Both the position numbers and the translations under genes were made by a program. DNA of 62,500 nt from Tubiluchus corallicola (taxonomy: Eukaryota; Priapulida; Priapulimorpha; Priapulimorphida; Tubiluchidae), in the NCBI GenBank assembly GCA_030141605.1, contig JAQGDQ010001009.1, positions 1 to 62,500 on the forward strand. Reading direction: 5' to 3'. Shown here piece after piece: positions 52,871 through 62,500 of this stretch. The notes beneath the pieces are model-generated. The model searched no databases. It had not been told where the DNA came from and worked only from the letters and a program-made list of their open reading frames with translations. Numbering within the stretch: position 1 is the stretch's first letter; each line of letters starts with the position of its first letter.

Positions 52871-53410
52871 TAGTAGTAGTAGTAGTAAAATCTTTATTTG
52901 CCATTTTAAAAACATTGACCATCATAATAAAAGACAGACAATCAGTGTTAGTTCATATAAAAACATACACTGTTCTGAACAAATGCGTCTGGTGCAAGCT
53001 AAATTATAAGTGCAACTAGAAATTTAAAAATAAAATAAAAACTAGTTTAGTAAGGTCTAGGAAAAATGAAATTATGATTTCAGTAAGTATCATCGTGTTA
53101 GTATGTCGGATATTCAAAACGAGTCACTAAATGTTTTTTTTAAATTTAGATTTGAATATTGATAAAGAGCTGCTGTGTTTTAGTGATGTCGGTAATGAAT
53201 TCCAAAGTTGTATTGCTTGCTTGGCAATGGAATTCTTTCCTTATTGGTTGTTCGTTCTAATGTTTCTTAAATTTAGTGTTCTGTTATTCATACTGGGGTT
53301 TTTAAGAAGTACGAGCTCATTGTTTTTGAAAGGAGAATTAATATTGTTGATATATTCATAGAGAAACAGGAGAGTTTGATAATCTCTGTGGGCTTCTAAT
53401 ATCGGGATTT
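52871..53410 (-). mobile_element. LINE 3'-end copy (minus strand)
   Basis: Starts at a (TAG)n tract, then AATCTTTATTTGCCATTTTA. Inside, the minus strand encodes the degenerate LINE C-terminus (core NSLP/FKSKL-like, here LRNIRTNNQ and neighbouring residues). Confidence 0.65.
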
Positions 53411-53599
53411 TCATGGAGTTTCCTAAAGAGGTGGCAGAATATTTACTTGTATTGTGAGATGATTTCAAACAATGACCATTAATTATTATGTAATTTTGTG
53501 TAATAGGGGACTAATGAATTTTTAAGAATAACTAAAGATTTTACTGCCCGAAATTTAGATTTACGAGAAATCCCCCAAGCAGTCATTAAATATAGTAAA

Positions 53600-53945
53600 A
53601 GTGATATTGATTATGATATATTTTGTATATTATGTAAAAATACATACATTAAATCGTTTTGAAAACCCAACATACGTAAACGATAATATATATTCATCCA
53701 CAAATTTTATTTACCCACGTCCATTTTATATTGTATGTATATATTGTATATAGTCTATTATAATTTCCGTGTAACATTATAATGTATATTTTGTTTTAAA
53801 TTTTTGGCACAGTAGTTTTTAGTTTGCACGGGACGCATTTGCCTTTAACAGTTGTGTGAATTTTATTCTCATGCTGCGATGTTCTTTTTTGCTTTCATAG
53901 TTATGAATATCGATTTTTATGGCAAATAAAGATTATTACATACAT
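53600..53945 (+). mobile_element. LINE 3' end (plus strand)
   Basis: Encodes TLNRFENPTYVNDNIYSS in the coding tail. The 3' UTR ends TTTTTATGGCAAATAAAGAT followed by a TA-rich tail. Same family as the minus copies at 21636 and 54555. Confidence 0.8.
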
Positions 53946-53964
53946 ATATATTATCAATTTGGAA

Positions 53965-54190
53965 ATGCAAGTATCGCAACAGATATCTTTGTGGGGCAGC
54001 TCCAGTTTATCCATATTCTTTAGATACAGCTCCCTTGAATATTCTAGTACAGATATCTTTGTGGGGCAGCTCCAGTTTATCCATTGTCTTTAAGTACAGC
54101 TCCATTGAATATTCTAGTACAGATATCTTTGTGGGGCAGCTCCAGTTTATCCATGTTCTTTAAGTACATCTCCCTTGAATATTCCAGTAC
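53965..54190. repeat. 70-bp tandem repeat, three copies
   Basis: AGATATCTTTGTGGGGCAGC recurs at 53981, 54051 and 54121. Confidence 0.97.
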
Positions 54191-54554
54191 AGAGAGATAA
54201 TAGAAAACTTGAGGTTTTAGCCTGCAGATTTCTAACAGGTCAAGGCAATTTCAATGATTTCCTATTCAATATTGGTGGCTATGCAGACAATAATATGTGG
54301 GGGGGGGAGTGTTTAGAGGGGAGGCTAACCCCCCATATCATCTGTCTGTTTGAATGGAAATTCGTAAGTCGCATTAAATGAGATAACTTTGTAAGCGTTT
54401 TGCAGCACCAGGATGTTAATTATATGTTAATTAATTAACTTGTCTTGATAATTTGATTTTATTTAACTTTGCTAATATTTTGTTAGATAATTTTATTTTA
54501 TCACTAACCTAATGAGGTTAATTAATTTTAGAAAATTGCTATCAATGTCAGTTA
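54191..54554. other. Intergenic
   Basis: No supported gene. Confidence 0.4.
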
Positions 54555-54558
54555 TTAA

Positions 54559-54637
<79 letters not shown>

Positions 54638-55165
54638 ATCTTTATTTGCCATAAAAAATGACTATTCATTAGCATAAAAGAACATCGCAGCATGAGGATA
54701 AAATTCACACAACTGTTAAAGGCAAATGCGTCCAGTGCAAACTAAAAACTACTGTGCCAAAAATTTAAAACAAAATATACATTATAATGTTACACGTAAA
54801 TTATAATAGACTATATACAATATATACATATAATTTAAAATGGACGTGGGTAAATAAAATTTGTGGATGAATATATATTATCGTTTACGTATGTTGGGTT
54901 TTCAAATCGATTTAATGTGTGTACTTTTAATTTTGATTTGAATTCGTCGGAAGACTTGATTTGTTTTAAATTTGATGGCAGGGTATTCCAGAGTTGTTTT
55001 TTTTAATTTTGTTTAATTATGTGTGTTCTTGGATTTAATGTTGGCTCCAAGGGGAGTGGAAACTCTTTTTGATGAAGGGCGTCCTAATATTGTTGAGGTA
55101 TTTGTATAAAAACAGGATTGTGTAGAAATCTTTATGTGCTTGTAAAATTGGGATTTTAAACATTG
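54555..55165 (-). mobile_element. LINE 3' end with (AT)n(AAT)n tail
   Basis: Minus strand encodes LWNTLPSNLKQIKSSDEFKS, the classic LINE C-terminal block, followed by the shared 3' UTR and a (TA)n/(AAT)n tail at 54560-54640. Confidence 0.85.
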
Positions 55166-55188
55166 TTATGACTCTCATGATTATTGGA

Positions 55189-55260
55189 GCACGGTAGTCT
55201 AGCAGTCACGACACTCGCCTCCCAAGCGGATAGCCCCTGGTTCAATTCCCGGCTGTGTCA
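55189..55260 (+). tRNA. tRNA-Gly(CCC)-like sequence (possible pseudogene or SINE head)
   Basis: The A box TAGTCTAGCAGT and B box GGTTCAATTCC are both good. The anticodon loop CTCCCAA has CCC at the anticodon position between arms CTCGC and GCGGA. The acceptor arms GCACGG and CTGTGT pair with two G-T wobbles. A mismatch in the T stem and the weak acceptor stem leave function uncertain. No oligo-T terminator immediately behind. Confidence 0.5.
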
Positions 55261-55739
55261 AAACTCATTCAGATTTTCAGATCTTTCGAACAGACGTTTT
55301 TTCAAAAATATAGAAATTGTCAATTTATTTCATCATTAAAATAGATTTTTTTCCCTATAATAATGTCCTGTATGATGTCTTTATTAATTTAAAGGAAAAC
55401 AGGATGATTTTTCATGTACTACTCTATTTTGAAGCATGTGAAGCAAAAATATTGAGTCAATATTTGAGTCAATATTGAGTCAGACCGAGGGCGTATCTAG
55501 ACCTGTACTTTTACCCATATTTTTGTGGATTATTGCTACACATTCAGTGCAAACGGTATGTACGAAGCTCCTCCAGTGATACGAGATGTTGAGTCAATAT
55601 TGAGTCAATTATGCGGAGTTATTTGAGTCAATTAGTGACAGTTTTATGTATGTTTGAATAGGAGAGACAATTAAGCGACTGAGTCTATTAACCGTGAGTT
55701 TATTAAGCGGCGCCTAGTGTAATTAGAAACATAAATGAC
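55261..55739. other. Intergenic
   Basis: Short motif TTGAGTCAATATTGAGTCA recurs near 55460 and 55590. No gene. Confidence 0.4.
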
Positions 55740-55744
55740 CCCAA

Positions 55745-55975
55745 AAAACCGTCTTTATGGCCTGCCTTACTTAGCAAAGAAAAACTGTATCTCAAGTGAG
55801 ATGGTCTGCCTTACTTAGCAAAGAAAAACTGTATTTCAAATGAAATGGTCTGCCTTACTTAGCAAAGAAAAACTGTATTTCAAATGAGATGGCCTGCCTT
55901 ACTTAGCAAAGAAAAATTGTATTTCAAATGAGATGGCCTGCCTTACTTAGCAAAGAAAAACTGTATGTCAAACAG
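55745..55975. repeat. 44-bp tandem repeat, five copies
   Basis: GGCCTGCCTTACTTAGCAAA, then GAAAAACTGTATTTCAAATG. Confidence 0.97.
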
Positions 55976-56307
55976 AGAGTGCAAGTTAATGAGACGAAAA
56001 GAATAAACAAACCAGAACGACGCTTGATCAGAAAATAGGGCGCGAAACGCATGCCGGGATAACTGGAGCGGAGAGTTTCTCTTTCTGGACATCTGAAAGA
56101 GCAAATTTTCCGAGTGCCAAACAAAATTTGCGAGAGAAAAATTAGATAAACGCAGATTGGTTGAGTTGATAAAGAAATAAATCCTGTTAAGCGTGTCTAA
56201 AAGAAAATTCTAAGAAAGTTTTGTTTGTATGATGTGATCGTGTCGTATAATCCGAAATCAAAACACGAAACAAAACTGAAATCGAACGTTGCTAAACGAG
56301 TAATAAA

Positions 56308-58096
56308 ATGAGGGTTGTTTCGTCGCAGGTTTTTATTGCCTTCTTGCTTTTATGTCAGGTGAGTGAGTAATTTGCAATTTCGAAATCAAAAACTGAAACA
56401 AAACTGAAATCGAAAGTTGCTAAACGAGTAATAAAATGAGGTTTGTTTCGTCGTAGGTTTTCATTGCCTTCTTGCTTTTATGTCAGGTGAGTGAGTAACT
56501 GGCAGATTTTAATGAATAACTCGCTTAAGGTAAGGCTAGGTCATCCATCCAGTTACATTATCTTCAAATTGTTGCAGAACTATATAAAGTCCACTAAACG
56601 TTTTGCTAGTTGATTGTAAGTATAATTGTATTTTAAGTTATTATGTAGTCTGTCTTTCAATCAAGTACTCATTAATAAACAACTTATGCTAGAATCAACT
56701 ATATGTACTGCTGTAATAACTGTAATATTACACTAACTGTACTAATTCCACCTGCATTGCATTTTTGAATTAAGTAGCAACATTGTACATTACAATGTAC
56801 AACTTATACTTTGCATGGGCTTATAGGTACATCGAGAATCGTTTCTGTTATCTATTGTATGGGTTTTGTAAATTTTAATTAAGTATTAACTAATGAACTA
56901 GTCGTATATTTCAATTAACTATTTTGAGTTATTACATACTCGAACTAACCAATTGTATATTTCATGACTGCATATAGTGGAAATACTGTGATCAATAATA
57001 GTTACTGTGTTGTAAATCCATTCAAAATAAATAAAGTTTATATATATAGTGTATATAAAATTATTTGTATATTATTATAGTATATATAGTAGTATATATA
57101 TATGTATATATTATTAGTATTATTATACAAATAATGTATTTTGTATATATATATACAAAATAAATAAAGTTTATATATACAATATACATTATATATATAA
57201 ACATTATATATATATACCCTATTTATATATATAGGGTAAGCTGCTATACTTTAATTTTTAATAGGGCGAAGCTACTTAAATTTACATTGTTTGATGATGA
57301 ATAAAATGAGTGTTGAATCATTTTTAGATACAGATGTGCACTAAGGATGGTGATTAAGGAAATTAAAACAAAACATTAATCTTTCTTGAAAATAAGATAG
57401 TGCTGTTCTGAGATTTGCCATGGTCATAATCGTAACAGAAGTTAAAATGCCCATAAATCTGAAAAAAAATCTTTATTTTTTCTTCGGAAGCTTTCGTCCT
57501 CTTGGACTTCATCAGCTGCATAAAAAGATACAATTATAAAAATTACAGATGAAACTACATTAAAATAAACGTGAACAATGCCTGTAAAATAAAGGGTAAA
57601 TAATAATAATAAAGGGTAAATATTAATAAACAATACAAAATAATACCCTTAATAATAATAATAATTTAATAATAATAATAAATTCAGATTAAGTCTGAGA
57701 GGACGAAAGTTTCTGAGAAAAAATAAAGAATTTTTTGAGATTTATGGGCATTTTAACTTCCTTTACGATTAATCCTTTCTTTCTTTCTTAATTTAGAATT
57801 TTCACTACACGCATTGTCATGGTGGCTATGGATATGGCGGCCCTGGTTACGGTGGCCATGGTTACGGTGGCCATGGATACGGCTATGGAAGACCCTATCT
57901 GTACAAGCTGATCAGCCTTATAACGACGACGACAACCACCACCACCACGCCTAGCCCTGGGACGATAGACAGACGTTTGTTTGTGCTGGAATTGTTTCTT
58001 GGCTTGAAAGCTGCTGGTTATGGGAGAAGCGGTTACGGTGGAGGTTACGGCGGAGGTTATGGTGGTGGTTATGGAGGTTATGGTAAAAAGAAGTGA
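56308..58096 (+). CDS. Secreted Gly/Tyr-rich protein B (two exons)
   Basis: Exon 1 (56308-56358) encodes MRVVSSQVFIAFLLLCQ, a signal peptide, and ends at CAG|GTGAGT. Exon 2 (57797-58096) follows the acceptor TTTCTTAATTTAG and ends at TGA. Both are phase 0, giving 116 aa. Exon 2 reads NFHYTHCHGGYGYGGPGY first, then GYGGH repeats, a hydrophobic block (PYLYKLISLI), a poly-Thr tract with TPSPGT, a second hydrophobic block (RRLFVLELFLGLKAAGYG) and a GYGGG C-terminus ending in KKK. The order Gly/Tyr, hydrophobic helix, spacer, R-rich helix, Gly/Tyr parallels protein A at 40101-43232. One Cys is in the mature part. Role: probably an extracellular structural or defence protein; unknown. Exon 1 and its upstream region are duplicated at 56436-56486. 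Confidence 0.75.
56436..56486 (+). pseudogene. Duplicated signal-peptide exon of protein B with a stop codon
   Basis: Copy of exon 1 displaced by exactly 128 bp, including about 70 bp of upstream sequence and the GTGAGT donor. Codon 7 is TAG instead of CAG, so this copy cannot encode the leader as read. Confidence 0.9.
57030..57240. repeat. (TA)n-rich low-complexity tract
   Basis: Repeated TATATA blocks with AATAAATAAAGTTTATATAT twice, in the intron of protein B. Confidence 0.9.
57425..57772. mobile_element. MITE or foldback element in the protein B intron
   Basis: Inverted arms of about 75 bp: GTTAAAATGCCCATAAATCT on the left, AGATTTATGGGCATTTTAAC on the right. The arms also share ATCTTTATTTTTTCTT and GCTTTCGTCCTCT and extend outward over TAATCGTAA. 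Confidence 0.9.
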
Positions 58097-58253
58097 GGTT
58101 ACGTAGGAGTTTTTTGCTGCTTCTGTGATAAAAATGCCACATGCATGACAAATAACTGTGAGTCATTGTAAAACCATTTCGTCAGGTCTATAGCCAAGCT
58201 CTCTTCTCATTATAGTAGACTATACTCAGTCGTGTTGCAATAAGTTTACGACT

Positions 58254-58621
58254 AATAAGCCTTTTCACAGTTTCGTTGTGCGCAGGTGCAATTGCTGTAG
58301 GTCAAAGGTTACGTATATCCCAGCAACGTGTCTTAGCTACAACCGCCACGTGACATGTGGGTACAGCAAAGCAACAGTTTAGTAACGTCAGTTGTTTTAC
58401 GTGGACTTAAAATCATGCATTAGCCAGTGTGGGATCTTGCTTGGGGACAAGAAGAAATGAACTAAGTAAGGATCTATAGCTAGCATTCGTCCGTTTTTTA
58501 ATTACTGTTACAATAGCCTGGACATTGTCAATCAAATATACACAAATGCGTTGTCTGGTGCAGTTAAACTTTGAGCTTTTCACGATCATCATCAATCGCT
58601 GGAACTGTGAAAAGGCTTATT
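58254..58621. mobile_element. MITE with perfect 19-bp terminal inverted repeats
   Basis: AATAAGCCTTTTCACAGTT at 58254-58272 and its exact reverse complement at 58603-58621; 368 bp long, no coding capacity. Lies 157 bp downstream of the protein B stop codon. Superfamily not assigned. Confidence 0.9.
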
Positions 58622-59085
58622 AATGTTACATGTCCTGCAAGAGGTCCATACACTACACTTTACACTCTTATTACGTTCTAATGCAGTAAGTATTCTGCAG
58701 TAAGGTTTTGCAACAGGCTCTTTTGCTTCACGTGTGTCACAGATCTCAATGGAGTCGGTTGCTCGCCGGGTGGCGTCAGATTCGGGCTATTGTCTATTGT
58801 CACATTGTTTATCTCGTGTTTGCTTCATTGTTTTTCTAGTAGTAAATGGTTCTTGCGTTGTTTAGCACTCTGTTCTCTTACAGCCCGTAACCTCGTGGTT
58901 ATTAGATGGCAATTAGATGGGCATTGAATCCATTGAATCTTTAATTTAAGTTTATATAAGCAATAAAACTAATGTAAACATTTGATGCGTTCATCTTAGT
59001 AGCTTGATTTACGATGTGCAATCTAAAGGTTCAACAAATTATAAGTTCATGGACTAAAAAGTAATCGAGATAACCACGAGTAGTT
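58622..59085. other. Intergenic
   Basis: No gene. An AATAAA at about 58961 could serve the protein B transcript but is distant. Confidence 0.35.
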
Positions 59086-59700
59086 GCGTCAAGGTACGAC
59101 TTCGCATCGGTACGTAATGCGCAATGCGTGATCTGTAATACGTATACAGCGGTTTGCATTTAAACACGTAGATGTGTTTCCTTGTGTACGTAATGCGTGA
59201 TCCGTGATGCGTATACAACAGTTGGTATTTAAACATGTACAAGTGTTTCCAGGTGTACGTAATGCGTAATCCGCAATGCGTATACAACAGTTGGTATTTA
59301 AACACGTTGAAGTGTTTCCATGTGTACGTAATGCGTGATGCGTGATCCGTAATGCTTCTACAACAGTTGGCATTTAAACACGCAGATGTGTTTCCTTGTG
59401 TACGTAATGCGTGATGCGTGATCCGTAATGCGTATACAACAGTGGGCATTTAAACACTCAGATGTGTTTCCTTGTGTACGTAATGCGTGATGCGTGAGCC
59501 GTAATGCGTATACAACAGTGGGCATTTAAACACGCAGATGTGTTTCCTTGTGTACGTAATGCGTGATGCGTGATCCGTAATGCGTATACAACAGTTGCCA
59601 TTTAAACACGCAGATGTGTTTCGTTGTGTACGTAATGCGTGATGCGTGAATCGTAATGCGTATACAACAGTTGGTATTTAAACACGGTGAAGCCGTGATC
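59086..59700. repeat. 69/76-bp minisatellite rich in TGCGTGA
   Basis: TTTAAACAC recurs with spacing 69, 69, then 76 five times; the longer unit has one extra 7-bp GTGATGC. The unit holds several TACGTAATGCGTGATGCGTG-type motifs. A small outlier (ACGCATCACGCATTACGG) lies at 60177-60222. Confidence 0.95.
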
Positions 59701-60376
59701 CATATTCATTCGAACGTGATCACTGTCCTTCGAATACGCATCACGCCGCAATACGCAGACGGAAAACCGCCGTTGCCTAGGTGATAGCGAGTTTTCAAGT
59801 TTTCGGTGACTATACGGTGACACAGTGACTATTTTCACTGTTTAGCTTTCTGAAAATTCTAGTTAGGCGAGTTTTGGTCACTTTAGGACCTGCAAACAAT
59901 AATATTTTTTCTATTTGAGTTTTTGAGAGATGGAAGAAGCATGTAGTTATGTGTTGTGCATCTAACTGCAGTTCTTTCACTAAATGATCATACCTGCCTT
60001 ATTGTTTTCTCCCCTGCAAAATGTTGTTCACCCAAAACTTTTGCTTCCTTTTGAATTTTTCCGTCTAATTAGCGTCTAATGAGAAGCAAATGCTTGGACT
60101 GCAATTATCACGCTTAAATTTACGACCAAAAGTGACGGAAAGATCCAGCGTTTACAGACACATAGAAACGGTCAATACGCATCACGCATTACGGATTACG
60201 CATCACGCATTACGCATTACGCGCTCATGGAGTCGTAGTTTTACACTGAATCGCCTGCTGTAAGACGACCGAGTGATAGTCAATGCAGATCTGTCGTATT
60301 AGCATTTAGTCCAAAGTCTTTGACAACTTTGAAGCATAAGAAGTGCAGCTGTGAATTTGATATGATACAAAAAATA
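59701..60376. other. Intergenic
   Basis: No supported gene. Confidence 0.4.
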
Positions 60377-60733
60377 TCATATTTGATATATGATATGATA
60401 TGATATGATATGATATGATATGATATGATATGATATGATATGATATGATATGATATGATATGATATGATATGATATGAAATGATATGATATGATATGATA
60501 TGATATGACATGACATGACATGACATGACATGACATGACGTGACATGACATGATAAGATGTGATGTGATGTGATGTGATGTGACGTGACGTGACGTGACA
60601 TGACATGACATGACATGACATGACATGACATGACATGGCATGACAAGACATGACATGACATGACATGACATGACATGACATGACATGACATGACATGACA
60701 TGACATGACAAGACATGACATGATATGATATAA
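60377..60733. repeat. Pentanucleotide array (TGATA)n/(TGACA)n
   Basis: Blocks of TGATA, TGACA, TGACG and TGATG. The TGACA/ACATG part matches blocks of the 45.3-kb array. Confidence 0.98.
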
Positions 60734-61321
60734 TACAGATGTTGTTATCTGACTGATATGACAGTATTGTTACTGTTTTATTAAGTTTTGTTGAGTTTAA
60801 TGATTCCTTTATCGATCTTATAAGTTTCATAGGTTTAATAATTTTTAATTTTTTAACTAAAGTTATGCTCTATCTTGTTCACTAAATTGTTGACATATTA
60901 TGTAGTTTTAAATAAATATTTGTTATTGTCTTTTGTTATCTTCTTGTGTTGAATTGTTTTGTGTTTAGTTTGTTGTGTTGAAAAACAAATAAAATCGACG
61001 CCATTTAAATATCGTTCGCAAACAAGTTAATAGATTGAATTTTTTGAATTGTGATGGTTTTGCTTGAATAACAAATGCCTTTCTCGTTTCGGTGAAGAAG
61101 ACAAGTTTTAGTCAGAATCATGAGTCATCTTTCTAGCTTTTCTACACATGACTGCTTCTACAAGATAAAAATGAAATTAATTTAAACTGCTAATTAAATG
61201 CACAGTTTGGTTTGAACCCACATAATTTTGCTCCAAATAAGTGGAAAGGCTTTACGATCCGAACTCAAATCTCTGGAATGCATTTCAACAAACATTTCCG
61301 TCACCACAAGCAACGGATTAA
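60734..61321. other. Intergenic
   Basis: No supported gene. Confidence 0.4.
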
Positions 61322-61884
61322 TTATTACGGATCGTGTACAGGTACTGTAGAACTGCAGCACCCCCTTTTTCACTCAGTACTATTGATTATATTCAATATA
61401 ATAAGTCTTTTTTTCTTTAGTTCTTTCTTTCTTTATACTTGTACGGAACCAGAGCACGTGAGGGTGTACTGTTTGATTCATAGCCCAACACAGTGCTCTT
61501 ACAGCTGCATTCACAGCTCAACACAATGATCTTACAGCTCCAGCAACGCGCTGTGTGGCTGTGGTGCTCATGCGGCCATGCGCACATGTCTGAGCCCAAG
61601 TAGAGAAAGCACTGTCGCTCACACAGTTTGTTGTCAGTTACCGTGAATGGATCAAGCTTGAACTGCGACAACTAGGCTGTTAGTAAGCAAACAAAAAATT
61701 TGTTTAGGATTTTACGAAGTTTCTGTATGAACTTTCGTATGATTTTTTGTTTATTATTAGAATTAGAAATTGCAATATTGAAATTACACACGCTTGTTTG
61801 GTTTTGGTTTTACACAGTATTAAAACAATGGCTAAAAATTTTCCAAAGCAGCACCCCACTAACTTTAGCTTCGATCCGCCGCTG
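61322..61884 (+). mobile_element. hAT-type non-autonomous element (degenerate left end)
   Basis: Right end CTTCGATCCGCCGCTG and left GGATCGTGTACAGG; subterminal GAACTGCAGCACCCCC and ATTATATTCAATATAATA are shared with the copy at 28233. No clear target duplication. Confidence 0.7.
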
Positions 61885-62119
61885 ATTTTTACAATCTAAT
61901 GCCAAGAATGTGGATTGGAAAACATTGTAAATAGAAGATCCATACATTATTCACATCCAGACTGTACATCAACTTTGCACATTTTCTATCTTCTAAGATT
62001 GTTATGAAAATTTTATTTATTGCACTTTCAGACAACGAACATATAAAAATCGTAGTCAAATCCACACGATGTCTTCTTGAGCCAAGAATTTGTAATATAC
62101 TAGTACAAAAGCAGTATGA

Positions 62120-62500
62120 CATCACTGTCCAGTCTTGTTCCGTTCCATTGCATTCCGTTACATTCCGATCTTTTCTGTTCTATTGTGTTCTATTCTGTTG
62201 TGTTCTGTTCTGTTTTCTCCTGCTCTGCTCTGCTCAGTTCTATTCTGTTCTGCTCCATTCCGTTCCGTTCCGTTCCGGTCAATTTCTGTTCTGTTCTGTT
62301 GTGTTCTGTTCTGTTCTGTCCTGACCTGTCCTGTCCTGTCCTGTCCTGTCCTGTCCTGTCCTGTCCTGTCCTGTCCTGTCCTGTCCTGTCCTGTCCTGTC
62401 CTGTCCTGTCCTGTCCTGTCCTGTCCTGTCCTGTCCTGTCCTGTGTCCTGTTCTGTTTCATTCCATTCTGTTCTGTTCTGTTTCGTTCTGTTCTCTTCTG
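62120..62500. repeat. Pentanucleotide array (TGTTC)n/(TGTCC)n at the window edge
   Basis: Reverse complement of the 45.3-kb family: TGTCC core with TGTTC flanks and the marker TTTCATTCCATTC at 62457. Continues beyond the window. Confidence 0.97.

Noticed and set aside
61212-61529. 105-codon plus-strand frame
   Set aside because: Runs across the end of a hAT-type element and low-complexity TTTC sequence; no feature of a protein.

Overview
This is eukaryotic, invertebrate-metazoan DNA. It is AT-rich, with split genes that use GT-AG introns, BEL/Pao, LINE, hAT and Tc1-type transposons, and very abundant micro- and minisatellites. A secreted glycine/tyrosine/histidine-rich protein pair, a WSC-type sulfotransferase and an LRR ectodomain protein would fit a mollusc, a crustacean or another protostome. 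I cannot fix the phylum from sequence alone.

Layout. 1-1025: 28-bp satellite. 1505-2945: truncated LINE. 4424-6910 (-): intact single-exon cadherin-like membrane protein, with a broken, inverted partial copy at 9135-9770 wedged between two minisatellites. 10223-17163 (-): nearly complete, recently inserted BEL/Pao retrotransposon with two 518-bp LTRs, sitting in an AAT/AAC microsatellite. 19052-19744 (+): first exon of a secreted LRR-like protein. 20-28 kb: repeat-dominated (hAT and LINE pieces, tandem arrays). 28233-29171: hAT-type element carrying the TCA and TTA microsatellites. 29698-34869 (+): a multi-exon Golgi-type WSC-family sulfotransferase that I assembled by splice signals and phase. 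Its introns hold a 900-bp palindrome, a six-fold tandem splice acceptor, a four-fold intron-exon cassette array and nested Tc1/hAT elements. 35390-37040: 39-bp minisatellite.

38.1-58.1 kb holds small secreted proteins: a possible 59-aa His/Gly/Tyr peptide (38083-38262, -), a two-exon Gly/Tyr/His-rich protein A (40101-43232, -) and a two-exon relative B (56308-58096, +). A and B share a phase-0 signal-peptide exon and a similar hydrophobic core, so they look like divergent paralogues of a secreted structural or defence protein family. Between and after them lie large satellite arrays (69-bp, 28-bp, pentanucleotide, 27-bp higher-order, GA, AATC), an array of seven perfect TGACGTCA palindromes, a tRNA-Gly-like sequence, LINE 3' ends and MITEs. 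No operon logic applies. The recurring theme is tandem amplification at exon edges and splice sites of ordinary genes.
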